Source: CAZART01 sp964487555
Lineage (GTDB): Bacteria; Bacteroidota; Rhodothermia; Rhodothermales; VXPQ01
Reading direction: 5' to 3'
DNA length: 17,278 nucleotides
Assembly: GCA_964487555.1 (NCBI GenBank)
Contig: CAZART010000111.1
Location: forward strand, 1-17,278
In this document: one piece after another, positions 8,072 to 15,870 of the stretch
Numbering within the stretch: the stretch's first letter is position 1
Layout of the letters: each line of letters opens with the position of its first letter
Notes under the pieces: model-generated
Seen by the model: only the letters and a program-made list of their open reading frames with translations
Databases searched by the model: none
What the model was told of the DNA's origin: nothing
Made by a program: the position numbers and the translations under genes

Positions 8072-8554
8072 TCTCCATCTAGGTGATGCCGAATCATCTG
8101 GGCCGATCGCTAGGCCGGACCCAGCAGCTTACCATCCACGCGCTAAAATAGGTACGGAAGTCACCCCACTTAAATATGTTAAAACTCGGTAACCTCTGCC
8201 GCAAAATGTTGCCATCTTGTAAGAAGCTTCAAGCGTGGCTCTTACAGATTACCTCCGAAAAGACACTTTAAATTCACCGCACTCTTTCCGTGCAACTCCG
8301 GGCCCTTAGACTAGAGGGAACAGGCAGTGTGTTCCCTCTACCGGCGCCGACGCCGGGCCGGAGGCGCTCATTTACACTTTTATTACGAGCGGAAGGTATG
8401 GCTAAATAGGTACTGTTTTGTGACTAACAGTATATACACATATAGAATGATTGTGTAGTTCTTGTTACGCCGAGCGGCGCATCCTCGCTGCCAAAACTTC
8501 TCCGTTTGTTGCTGACGGGAAGAATGGTTACAAGCGAGCTTACGCAGCCCCATC
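8072..8554. other. AT-richer non-coding stretch, probable further gene remnant
   Basis: No open frame of note is present, and the base composition is more AT-rich and stop-dense than elsewhere. It holds a strong hairpin (8312-8340), a second one (8341-8356) and, at 8441-8460, a 17/20 match to the leader of the OmpA/PKD gene. It is probably the deleted 5' portion of the decayed paralogue, but I can align only fragments. Confidence 0.4.
8312..8340. other. Perfect 11-bp stem hairpin
   Basis: TAGAGGGAACA (8312-8322) and TGTTCCCTCTA (8330-8340) are perfect inverted repeats around a 7-base loop. CCGGCG/CGCCGG (8341-8346, 8351-8356) forms a second hairpin immediately after. There is no T run, so it is not a standard intrinsic terminator. 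Its role is unknown. Confidence 0.7.
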
Positions 8555-8587
8555 AAAAAAGCCCGCCTCCCACTTGGGGAGACGGGC
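8555..8587 (-). terminator. Intrinsic terminator of rpsT
   Basis: Read on the minus strand, the arm 8587-8577 pairs with 8571-8561 (GCCCG/CGGGC, one mismatch, then five more pairs) around a 5-base loop. It is followed by six T (the A run 8555-8560 on the plus strand). It lies about 60 bases beyond the rpsT stop. Confidence 0.88.
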
Positions 8588-8647
8588 TTCGCTTTCCATC
8601 GTGTACCCTGTTGTCGTTACGGCGGAAGCGACAACCGAGAGAGTGGC

Positions 8648-8908
8648 TTAACTTTGGCTGAGGCCGTTCACGTGCCGTTCCAGCTCGCTTTTATAATTCG
8701 CCGCCTTGTTCTTGTGGATAATGCCTTTCGAGGCAAGCCGATCGAGGTAGGACTTCGCCTTCGCGAGCTTTTCCGCGGCAGCGCTCTCTTCCGTAGATTC
8801 CCGAAGATCTTTGATCATAGATCGCATACGGCTGCGCTGATAGCGATTCCGCTCGCGGCGTTTGGCATCTTGCTTGATACGTTTTGCTGCTGACTTGTGT
8901 TGAGGCAT
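8648..8908 (-). CDS. rpsT: 30S ribosomal protein S20
   Basis: A small-subunit ribosomal protein that binds 16S rRNA early in assembly. The 86-residue, strongly basic, helical sequence begins M-P-Q-H-K-S-A-A-K-R and continues with R-R-E-R-N-R-Y-Q-R-S-R-M-R. It ends with K-G-I-I-H-K-N-K-A-A-N-Y-K-S-E-L, the typical S20 pattern, and its length matches the family. It is a single-gene unit with its own terminator at 8555-8587, divergent from the M23 peptidase gene. No strong Shine-Dalgarno precedes the ATG. Confidence 0.97.
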   Translation of the reverse strand: MPQHKSAAKRIKQDAKRRERNRYQRSRMRSMIKDLRESTEESAAAEKLAKAKSYLDRLASKGIIHKNKAANYKSELERHVNGLSQS

Positions 8909-9114
8909 AACGGTAGGATCTGAGTGAGAAGAGTCTATTTAGGCTCCGTGTTTTAGCAGGGTATTCGTGGATTTCGAACTCGAATTTACGGTAGCCCGAT
9001 TTCGCAAAACGCGTAACTTGAAAAGGTACCCCGGTCGGAAAACACTATCAAGCTATTGGCGTACATTGGTTCCTTTACGAGCGAGCGAACTCCCCTTCAC
9101 GAGTGAATTGTGCG

Positions 9115-10017
9115 ATGTTTTCATTTTTATCGGAGTTTACTCGGCGCGCAGACGGACCATCGACGGTCATCGTGATGGATGCGGAGGGATTTGAGCAACC
9201 CCGGCATTACCAGGTCGTTCCGCGTCACCTTATGTATTTCTTCGCCGCCACGGTGCTCGGCATTGCCGTCCTCGTCCTCAGCATCATCATTCTCACGCCG
9301 CTAAAAGAATTTATTCCCGGGTACGGCACGGGAGAGATGCGGCAGAATGCGCGTCTGAACGCTCTTCGCGTCGCGGCGCTGCAGGATTCTCTCGAGGCGC
9401 AAGACCGGTACGCCACCCATCTGCGAAATCTAATGCTCGGACAGATCGATACGGTGGCCTTTGCCGGCGCCACGATTCCTACGCCGGAGACATCATCCGC
9501 GAGCTTTCAGGAGCCGGTTCAGGAAGAGCCGTCGACCGACTGGGCCGATCACCAGCAGCCGGCGATCTCTGTAGAGCGCCTCGATGCCGGGACGGGGAGG
9601 CCCTTTCGGCTCACGAGCGTGTCGGGACGGTCCTTGCCGAGCGTCCTCATGCCTGCGCTGCCGCCGGTCGATGGATTCGTAACGCGATCTTTTGATGCAA
9701 GAACGGGCCACTATGCCATTGATATCGCTGTACAGGAGGGCACGATGGTTCGTTCGATCAGCGACGGATACGTGATCTTTTCGGACTGGACGCACGAGGG
9801 AGGGTACGCCATCGCGGTGCAGCACGCCGACGGTTTTGTGACCGTTTACAAGCACAACCAGCGGCTTTTAAAGAGGGTCGGCGATCGCACACGCGCCCGT
9901 GAGGCGATTGCAATTAGTGGAAACTCGGGCGAGATTTCAACGGGGCCTCATCTTCACTTTGAATTATGGCACGACGGCCTTGCACAGGATCCGCGAAATT
10001 ACATCGTCGGAGGTTAG
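9115..10017 (+). CDS. Membrane-anchored M23 family peptidase
   Basis: A zinc metallopeptidase-fold protein that probably cuts peptidoglycan crosslinks. From the ATG at 9115 it has 300 residues: a cytoplasmic N-terminus of about 38, one membrane helix (about 40-60), a short coiled or linker region, and a C-terminal LytM/M23 domain (about 190-298). Metal ligands look intact: His199-x3-Asp203 in G-H-Y-A-I-D-I and H279-L-H281 in P-H-L-H-F-E-L-W. The active domain would face the periplasm. A GTG at 9103 would add four residues. The bactofilin gene starts 8 bases after its stop; M23 peptidase-bactofilin pairs are a known arrangement in cell-shape control, so the two probably act together. Confidence 0.92.
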   Translation: MFSFLSEFTRRADGPSTVIVMDAEGFEQPRHYQVVPRHLMYFFAATVLGIAVLVLSIIILTPLKEFIPGYGTGEMRQNARLNALRVAALQDSLEAQDRYATHLRNLMLGQIDTVAFAGATIPTPETSSASFQEPVQEEPSTDWADHQQPAISVERLDAGTGRPFRLTSVSGRSLPSVLMPALPPVDGFVTRSFDARTGHYAIDIAVQEGTMVRSISDGYVIFSDWTHEGGYAIAVQHADGFVTVYKHNQRLLKRVGDRTRAREAIAISGNSGEISTGPHLHFELWHDGLAQDPRNYIVGG

Positions 10018-10025
10018 GATAAGAG

Positions 10026-10484
10026 ATGGCACTGTTTAGACGTAATGAGGAGGAACCGATGGCGAAACAGTCGAATACGGCCGTGTCGAATCAGATCAAC
10101 ATGATCGGCGAAGGGACGGTCCTGGACGGGACGTTGACGTCGGAAAGCGACGTGCGTATTAGTGGCCGCGTGGACGGCAATCTTGAAGTAAAAGGCAAGG
10201 TTATCGTCGTCCAGGAGGGGGTCGTTGAGGGGGAGATCAAGGCGGCGAGCCTGGATATCGCGGGTCGAGTCCAGGGTGAGATGCTCGTGGAAGAGCGCGT
10301 CGTATTGAAAAGCTCGGCTCACGTGGAAGGCAACATCCAGACGACACGGCTAATCGTGGAAGAAGGTGCCACCTTCAATGGCCGATGCCAGATGGGCAGC
10401 CGTTCGGTGAGGTCGGAGTCCATCCTGCGTGGAGAAGAAACGGCGCAGCCGTCGGAGCCCTCCGTCCGCCGCGCGTCGGCCTGA
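10026..10484 (+). CDS. Bactofilin (polymer-forming cytoskeletal protein)
   Basis: A 152-residue bactofilin, which self-assembles into filaments at the membrane and localises cell-wall enzymes. The central region (about 27-125) shows the repeating beta-helix pattern: D-G-T-L, S-D-V-R-I-S-G-R-V-D-G-N-L, G-V-V-E-G-E-I-K-A, L-D-I-A-G-R-V-Q-G-E-M, S-A-H-V-E-G-N-I-Q-T. The N- and C-terminal tails are short, charged and disordered. It begins 8 bases after the M23 peptidase stop, with a purine-rich leader (GGATAAGAG), and ends 12 bases before atpZ, so all three are probably one transcript. Confidence 0.93.
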   Translation: MALFRRNEEEPMAKQSNTAVSNQINMIGEGTVLDGTLTSESDVRISGRVDGNLEVKGKVIVVQEGVVEGEIKAASLDIAGRVQGEMLVEERVVLKSSAHVEGNIQTTRLIVEEGATFNGRCQMGSRSVRSESILRGEETAQPSEPSVRRASA

Positions 10485-10496
10485 GTAAGGGCTAAG

Positions 10497-10751
10497 ATGC
10501 AAGACCGAGGCTCCGGATCCTCCGACAAATCGTTCCACGACTCCTTTCGAGAGGCCGGGCCTTATCTGACGCTCGGCCTTGAACTGGGGCTGACGATGAT
10601 CGTGTGGTCGGTCATCGGGTACGTGCTCGATCTGTGGCTCGATACGATGCCGTGGCTGACGTTGGCCGGCGTGTTGATCGGGATGGTGTCTTTGTTTATT
10701 CAGCTCATTCGGGTGGCGCGTCGGGGGAGGGGGGAGGGGGTCGAGGATTGA
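10497..10751 (+). CDS. atpZ: AtpZ/AtpI-type ATP synthase accessory membrane protein
   Basis: An 84-residue protein with two membrane helices (about 22-44 and 50-70) of the AtpZ (ATPase gene 1) type. Such proteins are linked to assembly of the rotor ring or ion supply of F-type ATPases. The sequence G-P-Y-L-T-L-G-L-E-L-G-L-T, then W-S-V-I-G-Y-V-L-D, then L-T-L-A-G-V-L-I-G-M fits the family. An AAGGG lies upstream of the ATG. The last codons (R-R-G-R-G-E-G-V-E-D) are written in purine-only sequence that merges into the heptamer repeat, which supplies the TGA at 10749-10751; the native C-terminus may have been replaced. Confidence 0.85.
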   Translation: MQDRGSGSSDKSFHDSFREAGPYLTLGLELGLTMIVWSVIGYVLDLWLDTMPWLTLAGVLIGMVSLFIQLIRVARRGRGEGVED

Positions 10752-10886
10752 GGATCGAGGATTGAGGATTGGTCGAAGGTCGAGGAAGGAGGGTTGGTGG
10801 AGGATCGAGGGTCGAGAATCGAGGATTGGGGATCGGTCGAAGGTCGAGGAAGGAGAGTTGGTCGAAGGTCGAGGATTTAGGATCGA
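10741..10886 (+). repeat. Degenerate heptamer tandem repeat (TCGAGGA / TTGAGGA)
   Basis: A purine-rich block is built from variants of a 7-base unit TCGAGGA/TTGAGGA with interspersed GGTCGAA. A longer unit occurs twice: 10766-10798 and 10830-10862 match at 31 of 33 positions, and a third partial copy spans about 10858-10876. On the minus strand it reads as repeated S-I-L-D/N-P-R, which explains a long spurious frame there. It separates atpZ from atpI. Confidence 0.88.
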
Positions 10887-10908
10887 GGGTGGGGTGGGTG
10901 GTGGGGGG
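10887..10908 (+). other. Candidate G-quadruplex
   Basis: G-runs of 3, 4, 3 and 6 (10887-10889, 10891-10894, 10896-10898, 10903-10908) are separated by loops of 1, 1 and 4 bases on the coding strand, matching the canonical G4 pattern. It lies directly after the heptamer repeats, in the untranslated stretch before atpI. The rest of the interval, to 11103, shows no gene and no confident promoter. Confidence 0.65.
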
Positions 10909-11103
10909 CTTTTCGGTTGGGAGAACTCGGGGGTTGGATCTTCGGGGTTATGTCGCATCTCCACACATTCCTTTCATTTACAATTCACTGCATATTGGAC
11001 TTCATCCCGACTCTTTGTGGCTAGTTTTACGTTTCTAAGCGGCGTTTGGCGAGACAGGAGTCCCGCCGCGGCGATGAGCAATAGATAAGCTCCTGCGGCC
11101 TCG

Positions 11104-11436
11104 ATGGAATCTGAGCAGCTCTGGTTGAGCATCGGACTTGGCATCGCGATGGGGCTCGGTTACGTTGCGGCGAGCTATTTCTCGAACAAACGTGCAATGC
11201 GTAGCAGCAGGAATTTCATGCTGCTGGTAGTGAGCACGATGATGCTCCGGATGTTCATCGCGCTCGTTTTGTTAATAGGAATTCTGTTGACGCTTCCCGT
11301 GTCGGATGTAGCCTTCCTGGGAAGCTTTTTTGTGATTTTCGTAATCGGTCTCACCTCCGAGGTCTGGACGCTACATCGTCGGCAGAAGGCTGCCGAAGAG
11401 GCGGCTGTACCGAATGGATCTCAGTCTGACGCCTGA
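11104..11436 (+). CDS. Small membrane protein, ATP synthase subunit I-like
   Basis: A 110-residue protein with three predicted membrane helices: about 6-26 (L-S-I-G-L-G-I-A-M-G-L-G-Y), 37-62 and 66-86, with a charged C-terminus ending H-R-R-Q-K-A-A-E-E-A-A. Its position just before atpB, size and topology suggest the AtpI/AtpR accessory group involved in c-ring assembly; sequence similarity alone is too weak for me to be sure. No Shine-Dalgarno precedes the ATG at 11104. The gap to atpB is 6 bases, so translation is probably coupled. Confidence 0.7.
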   Translation: MESEQLWLSIGLGIAMGLGYVAASYFSNKRAMRSSRNFMLLVVSTMMLRMFIALVLLIGILLTLPVSDVAFLGSFFVIFVIGLTSEVWTLHRRQKAAEEAAVPNGSQSDA

Positions 11437-11442
11437 ATAGAC

Positions 11443-12669
11443 GTGAACGTACACTCAGCAATCCTACGCTGCCTCGCCGGCCTTGCGTTTATTGCGGTCT
11501 CTCTATCGACCTTCGCCGACCCGGCAAATGCAGCCGCCGAGGGCGAGGAGCTCGACACCGTCGAGCACACGGCGGACGGCGTCTACGTTGACTTTGCTCC
11601 CTTCGGAGCCTTAGAACTGCCGCGCATATTTCTCGTGCGCGGCGAGGATGGAAATCTTCATCTGGATACGTTTGCCTCGACGACCGCGGCGCTCAAGTCC
11701 GGGGACTACGTGCTCGTACATGAGGCGGAGGGCGACCACCTCGAGCGCGTAAGCGATGAGGCCGTCCTCGCGGAAATGATGGGAAATAAGGAGCATCTCC
11801 ACAGCGCTGTTTTGCCGGCGACCGGTGAGCTGGTCGTCGATTTTTCGATCACCCGCCATCTGGTGTTCGGCCTTCTTGCGGCGCTCATCACGCTGCTGAT
11901 ATTCGTGTCGCTCGCTCGCAAGTACAAAACGGGCCAGGGCCGCAATTCGGCGCCGCGGGGTGTGTTTCAGAATATGTTCGAATCGGCCGTCGTATTCGTA
12001 CGGGATGAAATCGCAAAGCCCAATATCGGCGACAAGTATCCGCGATTTCTCCCGTTTTTGCTTACGGCCTTTTTCTTCATCCTTTTCGGCAACATTCTCG
12101 GTCTTGTTCCTTTCGGAGGAGCCCCTACTTCGAACATCTCGGTCACGATCGTGCTGGCCGTCTTCACGTTCGTACTTGGACAGGTCTTCGCTTCGAAGGA
12201 TCACTGGAAGCACATCTTCTGGCCACCGGGTGTCCCGTTTCTGATCAAGTTCATCTTGATTCCGGTCGAGTTCATCGGGCTCTTTACCAAACACGCGGCG
12301 CTTGCCATCCGTCTGTTCGCAAACATGATGGCCGGTTCTCTGGTGATTCTGAGTCTGATCGGCCTCATCTTTACGTTCAACGCGCTCTTCGGGGGAGTCG
12401 TGGCGGCGGGTGTTGCACCGGTCAGCCTGTTGATGACCCTCTTCATATCCTTCGTCAAGCTGCTCGTAGCCTTCATTCAAGCCTACGTGTTTACGATGCT
12501 TTCCGCTCTCTTTATCGGGATGGCGGTGGCCGAGCATGCGACGCACGAGGGAGAACTACCGGAACATCACCAAACTACACGCGAGGTCACCCCGCACGTT
12601 TTGGGTGACGTGGACGTCGTGCAAGCAACCACGGTGAAACGACACCCGGAAGCAGCCGTCACCGCATAG
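11443..12669 (+). CDS. atpB: ATP synthase Fo subunit a
   Basis: The stator channel subunit that carries protons to and from the c ring in the inner membrane. At 408 residues (GTG start) it is far longer than the E. coli protein (271), because of a signal-like N-terminus (1-31) plus about 105 extra residues before the first core helix (about 139-160); such extensions are usual in Bacteroidota. The essential stator Arg is R290 in A-I-R-L-F-A-N-M. E276, N294 and Q346 match E. coli E196, N214 and Q252. At the E. coli E219 and H245 positions it has Ser299 and Lys339, which is unusual. A His- and Glu-containing tail of about 40 residues follows the last helix. The stop is at 12667-12669; atpE follows after 64 bases. 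Confidence 0.95.
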   Translation: MNVHSAILRCLAGLAFIAVSLSTFADPANAAAEGEELDTVEHTADGVYVDFAPFGALELPRIFLVRGEDGNLHLDTFASTTAALKSGDYVLVHEAEGDHLERVSDEAVLAEMMGNKEHLHSAVLPATGELVVDFSITRHLVFGLLAALITLLIFVSLARKYKTGQGRNSAPRGVFQNMFESAVVFVRDEIAKPNIGDKYPRFLPFLLTAFFFILFGNILGLVPFGGAPTSNISVTIVLAVFTFVLGQVFASKDHWKHIFWPPGVPFLIKFILIPVEFIGLFTKHAALAIRLFANMMAGSLVILSLIGLIFTFNALFGGVVAAGVAPVSLLMTLFISFVKLLVAFIQAYVFTMLSALFIGMAVAEHATHEGELPEHHQTTREVTPHVLGDVDVVQATTVKRHPEAAVTA

Positions 12670-12733
12670 CGCGGCGGCAAAAACAATAACATCAACGCAC
12701 TCATCTAACGAGATAAACGAGGGAGACATCACA

Positions 12734-12961
12734 ATGGAGGCAACTGCTTTAGCTTGGTTGGGCGCCGGACTCGGAGCCGGACTCGTCGCACTTGGAGCCG
12801 GACTCGGCATCGGCCGGCTCGCCGGTCCGGCCATGGAAGGCTCGGCGCGTCAGCCGGAAGCGGCGGGCGACATTCGTACGTCGATGATTATTGCCGCGGC
12901 GCTTATAGAGGGTGTCGCGCTCTTCGGTCTCGCGATCTGCTTCCTGCTCGCGATAAAGTAA
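12734..12961 (+). CDS. atpE: ATP synthase Fo subunit c
   Basis: The rotor-ring proteolipid, a 75-residue two-helix hairpin in the inner membrane. The polar loop A-R-Q-P-E (38-42) contacts F1, and the ion-carrying carboxylate is Glu59 in A-A-A-L-I-E-G-V-A. The positions that supply Na+ ligands in sodium-type rings (Gln32 and Ser66 of Ilyobacter) are Ile26 and Gly60 here, so proton coupling is inferred. It has the best Shine-Dalgarno of the cluster (GAGGGAG, 12719-12725), fitting the need for many c copies per complex. A hairpin lies just after the gene (12978-13006). Confidence 0.97.
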   Translation: MEATALAWLGAGLGAGLVALGAGLGIGRLAGPAMEGSARQPEAAGDIRTSMIIAAALIEGVALFGLAICFLLAIK

Positions 12962-12977
12962 ATCCGGCGCCGGACCG

Positions 12978-13006
12978 GAGCCGACGGCTGTGCCGTCCCC
13001 CGGCTC
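12978..13006 (+). other. Intercistronic hairpin between atpE and atpF
   Basis: GAGCCG (12978-12983) pairs with CGGCTC (13001-13006) and ACGGC (12984-12988) with GCCGT (12992-12996). The loop is 3 bases, with a four-C bulge on the 3' side. No T run follows, so read-through is expected; it could protect the 3' end of an atpE-containing transcript or cause partial attenuation. Confidence 0.6.
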
Positions 13007-13044
13007 AGTCGACGCACCGAACGACTCACCAACGCTTGTAGACC

Positions 13045-13554
13045 ATGGACATCATTCTTGCAGCGGATCTGCTTACGCCGAACGCAGGCCTGATCTTCTG
13101 GAAGGCGCTCGTCTTCGGACTGTTGCTTTTCCTGCTGTACAAATTTGCCTGGAATCCGATCATGTCGGCGCTTAGTGAGCGGGAAGAGACGATCGATTCG
13201 TCCATCAAGCGCGCCGAGCGCGCCCTGGCGGAGGCGAAGCAGATTCAGCAGGAGAATGAAAAGGCCCGTCGTGAAGCTGAAGCGGAAGGACAACGCATCA
13301 TGCGGGAGGCTCGGGATATGGCGGACCGGGTTAGGACGGAGGAAGTCGACAAGACCCGTGAGGAGATTCGCCGGATAAAGGAGCAGGCCACCGCCGACAT
13401 CGAGCGCGAAAAGCAAAGTGCGCTTGACGCCCTTCGCGACGAAGTCGCGGAACTGGCGATCAGTGCGGCCGAAAAGATTCTCAGGGAGAACCTCAACGCC
13501 GATCGGCAGCGAAGGCTGGTCAATCAGTTTATCGACGAGCTTCCCAAGAACTAG
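13045..13554 (+). CDS. atpF: ATP synthase Fo subunit b
   Basis: The peripheral-stalk subunit: one N-terminal membrane helix (about 15-36, with W-K-A-L-V-F-G-L-L-L-F) and a long charged coiled coil (about 45-150) that holds F1 still through the delta subunit. At 169 residues it has the usual length. The ATG at 13045 gives M-D-I-I-L-A-A-D-L-L-T-P-N, a normal periplasmic start. No separate b' gene is present, so the stalk is presumably a b homodimer. It is separated by 13 bases from atpH. Confidence 0.95.
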   Translation: MDIILAADLLTPNAGLIFWKALVFGLLLFLLYKFAWNPIMSALSEREETIDSSIKRAERALAEAKQIQQENEKARREAEAEGQRIMREARDMADRVRTEEVDKTREEIRRIKEQATADIEREKQSALDALRDEVAELAISAAEKILRENLNADRQRRLVNQFIDELPKN

Positions 13555-13567
13555 CGAGAGGGGTGAG

Positions 13568-14113
13568 ATGATCGTAGCCCGGCGATATGCAAGAGCATTG
13601 TACGAGGAGGCCGAACGGGAATCCAAGAAAGACGCCGTGGATAAGGACGTTGACTTTATCCGCCTCAGCCTTGCTGAATCGCGCGAGCTGGTGGACTTTT
13701 TCCAGAGCCCCGTCATCTCGCGCGAGAAGAAGCAGGCGATCGTGCACGCGCTTTTCGACCCTCACGTCGATGGGTTGACCATGCGGTTTCTCGCGCTCCT
13801 GGTAGAGAAGCAGCGCGAGAATATCGTCCCGGCTATCGTGGCGGCGTACCTGGGGATGCGCGACGAGCACCTCAATGTGGTCGAGGCGCGTGTGCGCACC
13901 GCCGAGCACATGAATGAAGTCGAGCAAAAGAAGCTGGCCGAAGCCCTTGCGCGGATGACCGGCAAGAAGATTCGGCTTCAGGTCACTGAAGATGACAGCC
14001 TGATCGGAGGCGTCGTGATCCGTATCGGAGACACGGTCTACGACGGGAGTGTTCAGCATCAGCTCGAGCGTCTGCGCGATAGAATGGAAGTCGGTTCGTA
14101 TCTATTGAACTAG
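13568..14113 (+). CDS. atpH: ATP synthase F1 subunit delta
   Basis: This subunit links the peripheral stalk to the top of F1. The 181-residue protein starts M-I-V-A-R-R-Y-A-R-A-L-Y-E-E-A, the family's N-terminal pattern, and ends with the signature region D-D-S-L-I-G-G-V-V-I-R-I-G-D-T-V-Y-D-G-S-V. The frame is open further upstream into atpF, but the ATG at 13568, preceded by GAGAGGGG, gives the expected N-terminus. A 67-base spacer precedes atpA. Confidence 0.95.
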   Translation: MIVARRYARALYEEAERESKKDAVDKDVDFIRLSLAESRELVDFFQSPVISREKKQAIVHALFDPHVDGLTMRFLALLVEKQRENIVPAIVAAYLGMRDEHLNVVEARVRTAEHMNEVEQKKLAEALARMTGKKIRLQVTEDDSLIGGVVIRIGDTVYDGSVQHQLERLRDRMEVGSYLLN

Positions 14114-14180
14114 TATTTGTTTTTGCCGGGCTTTGGGCGCGGCGATCGAGATTTAAGATCAGCGAAAAGAGTATAGCGTT

Positions 14181-15785
<1,605 letters not shown>

Positions 15786-15810
15786 AAACAGGAGTAGGCC
15801 GTCGGGTGCC

Positions 15811-15843
15811 GGAATAACGAGGCTTGACGCCTCGCCCGATTCC
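15811..15843 (+). other. Intercistronic hairpin between atpA and atpG
   Basis: CGAGGC (15818-15823) pairs with GCCTCG (15829-15834) around a 5-base loop. GGAAT (15811-15815) and ATTCC (15839-15843) extend the structure beyond an internal loop. There is no T run; it is probably an RNA-stability or processing element rather than a full terminator. Confidence 0.5.
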
Positions 15844-15870
15844 TGATTCCACAGCGCCGCCCATCAGGCT

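Noticed and set aside
10741..10886. Possible CRISPR array
   Set aside because: The repeat unit is about 7 bases, degenerate and without unique spacers; no cas genes are present.
10350..10964. Minus-strand open frame of 204 codons rich in S-I-L-D-P-R
   Set aside because: It is a by-product of the heptamer repeat and antisense to bactofilin and atpZ.
10762..11088. Plus-strand frames in the atpZ-atpI spacer
   Set aside because: The Arg/Gly/Glu-rich reading comes from the purine repeat, with no ribosome binding site and no family resemblance.
11611..12546. Minus-strand frame of 311 codons
   Set aside because: It is a shadow of atpB, with highly charged unnatural composition.
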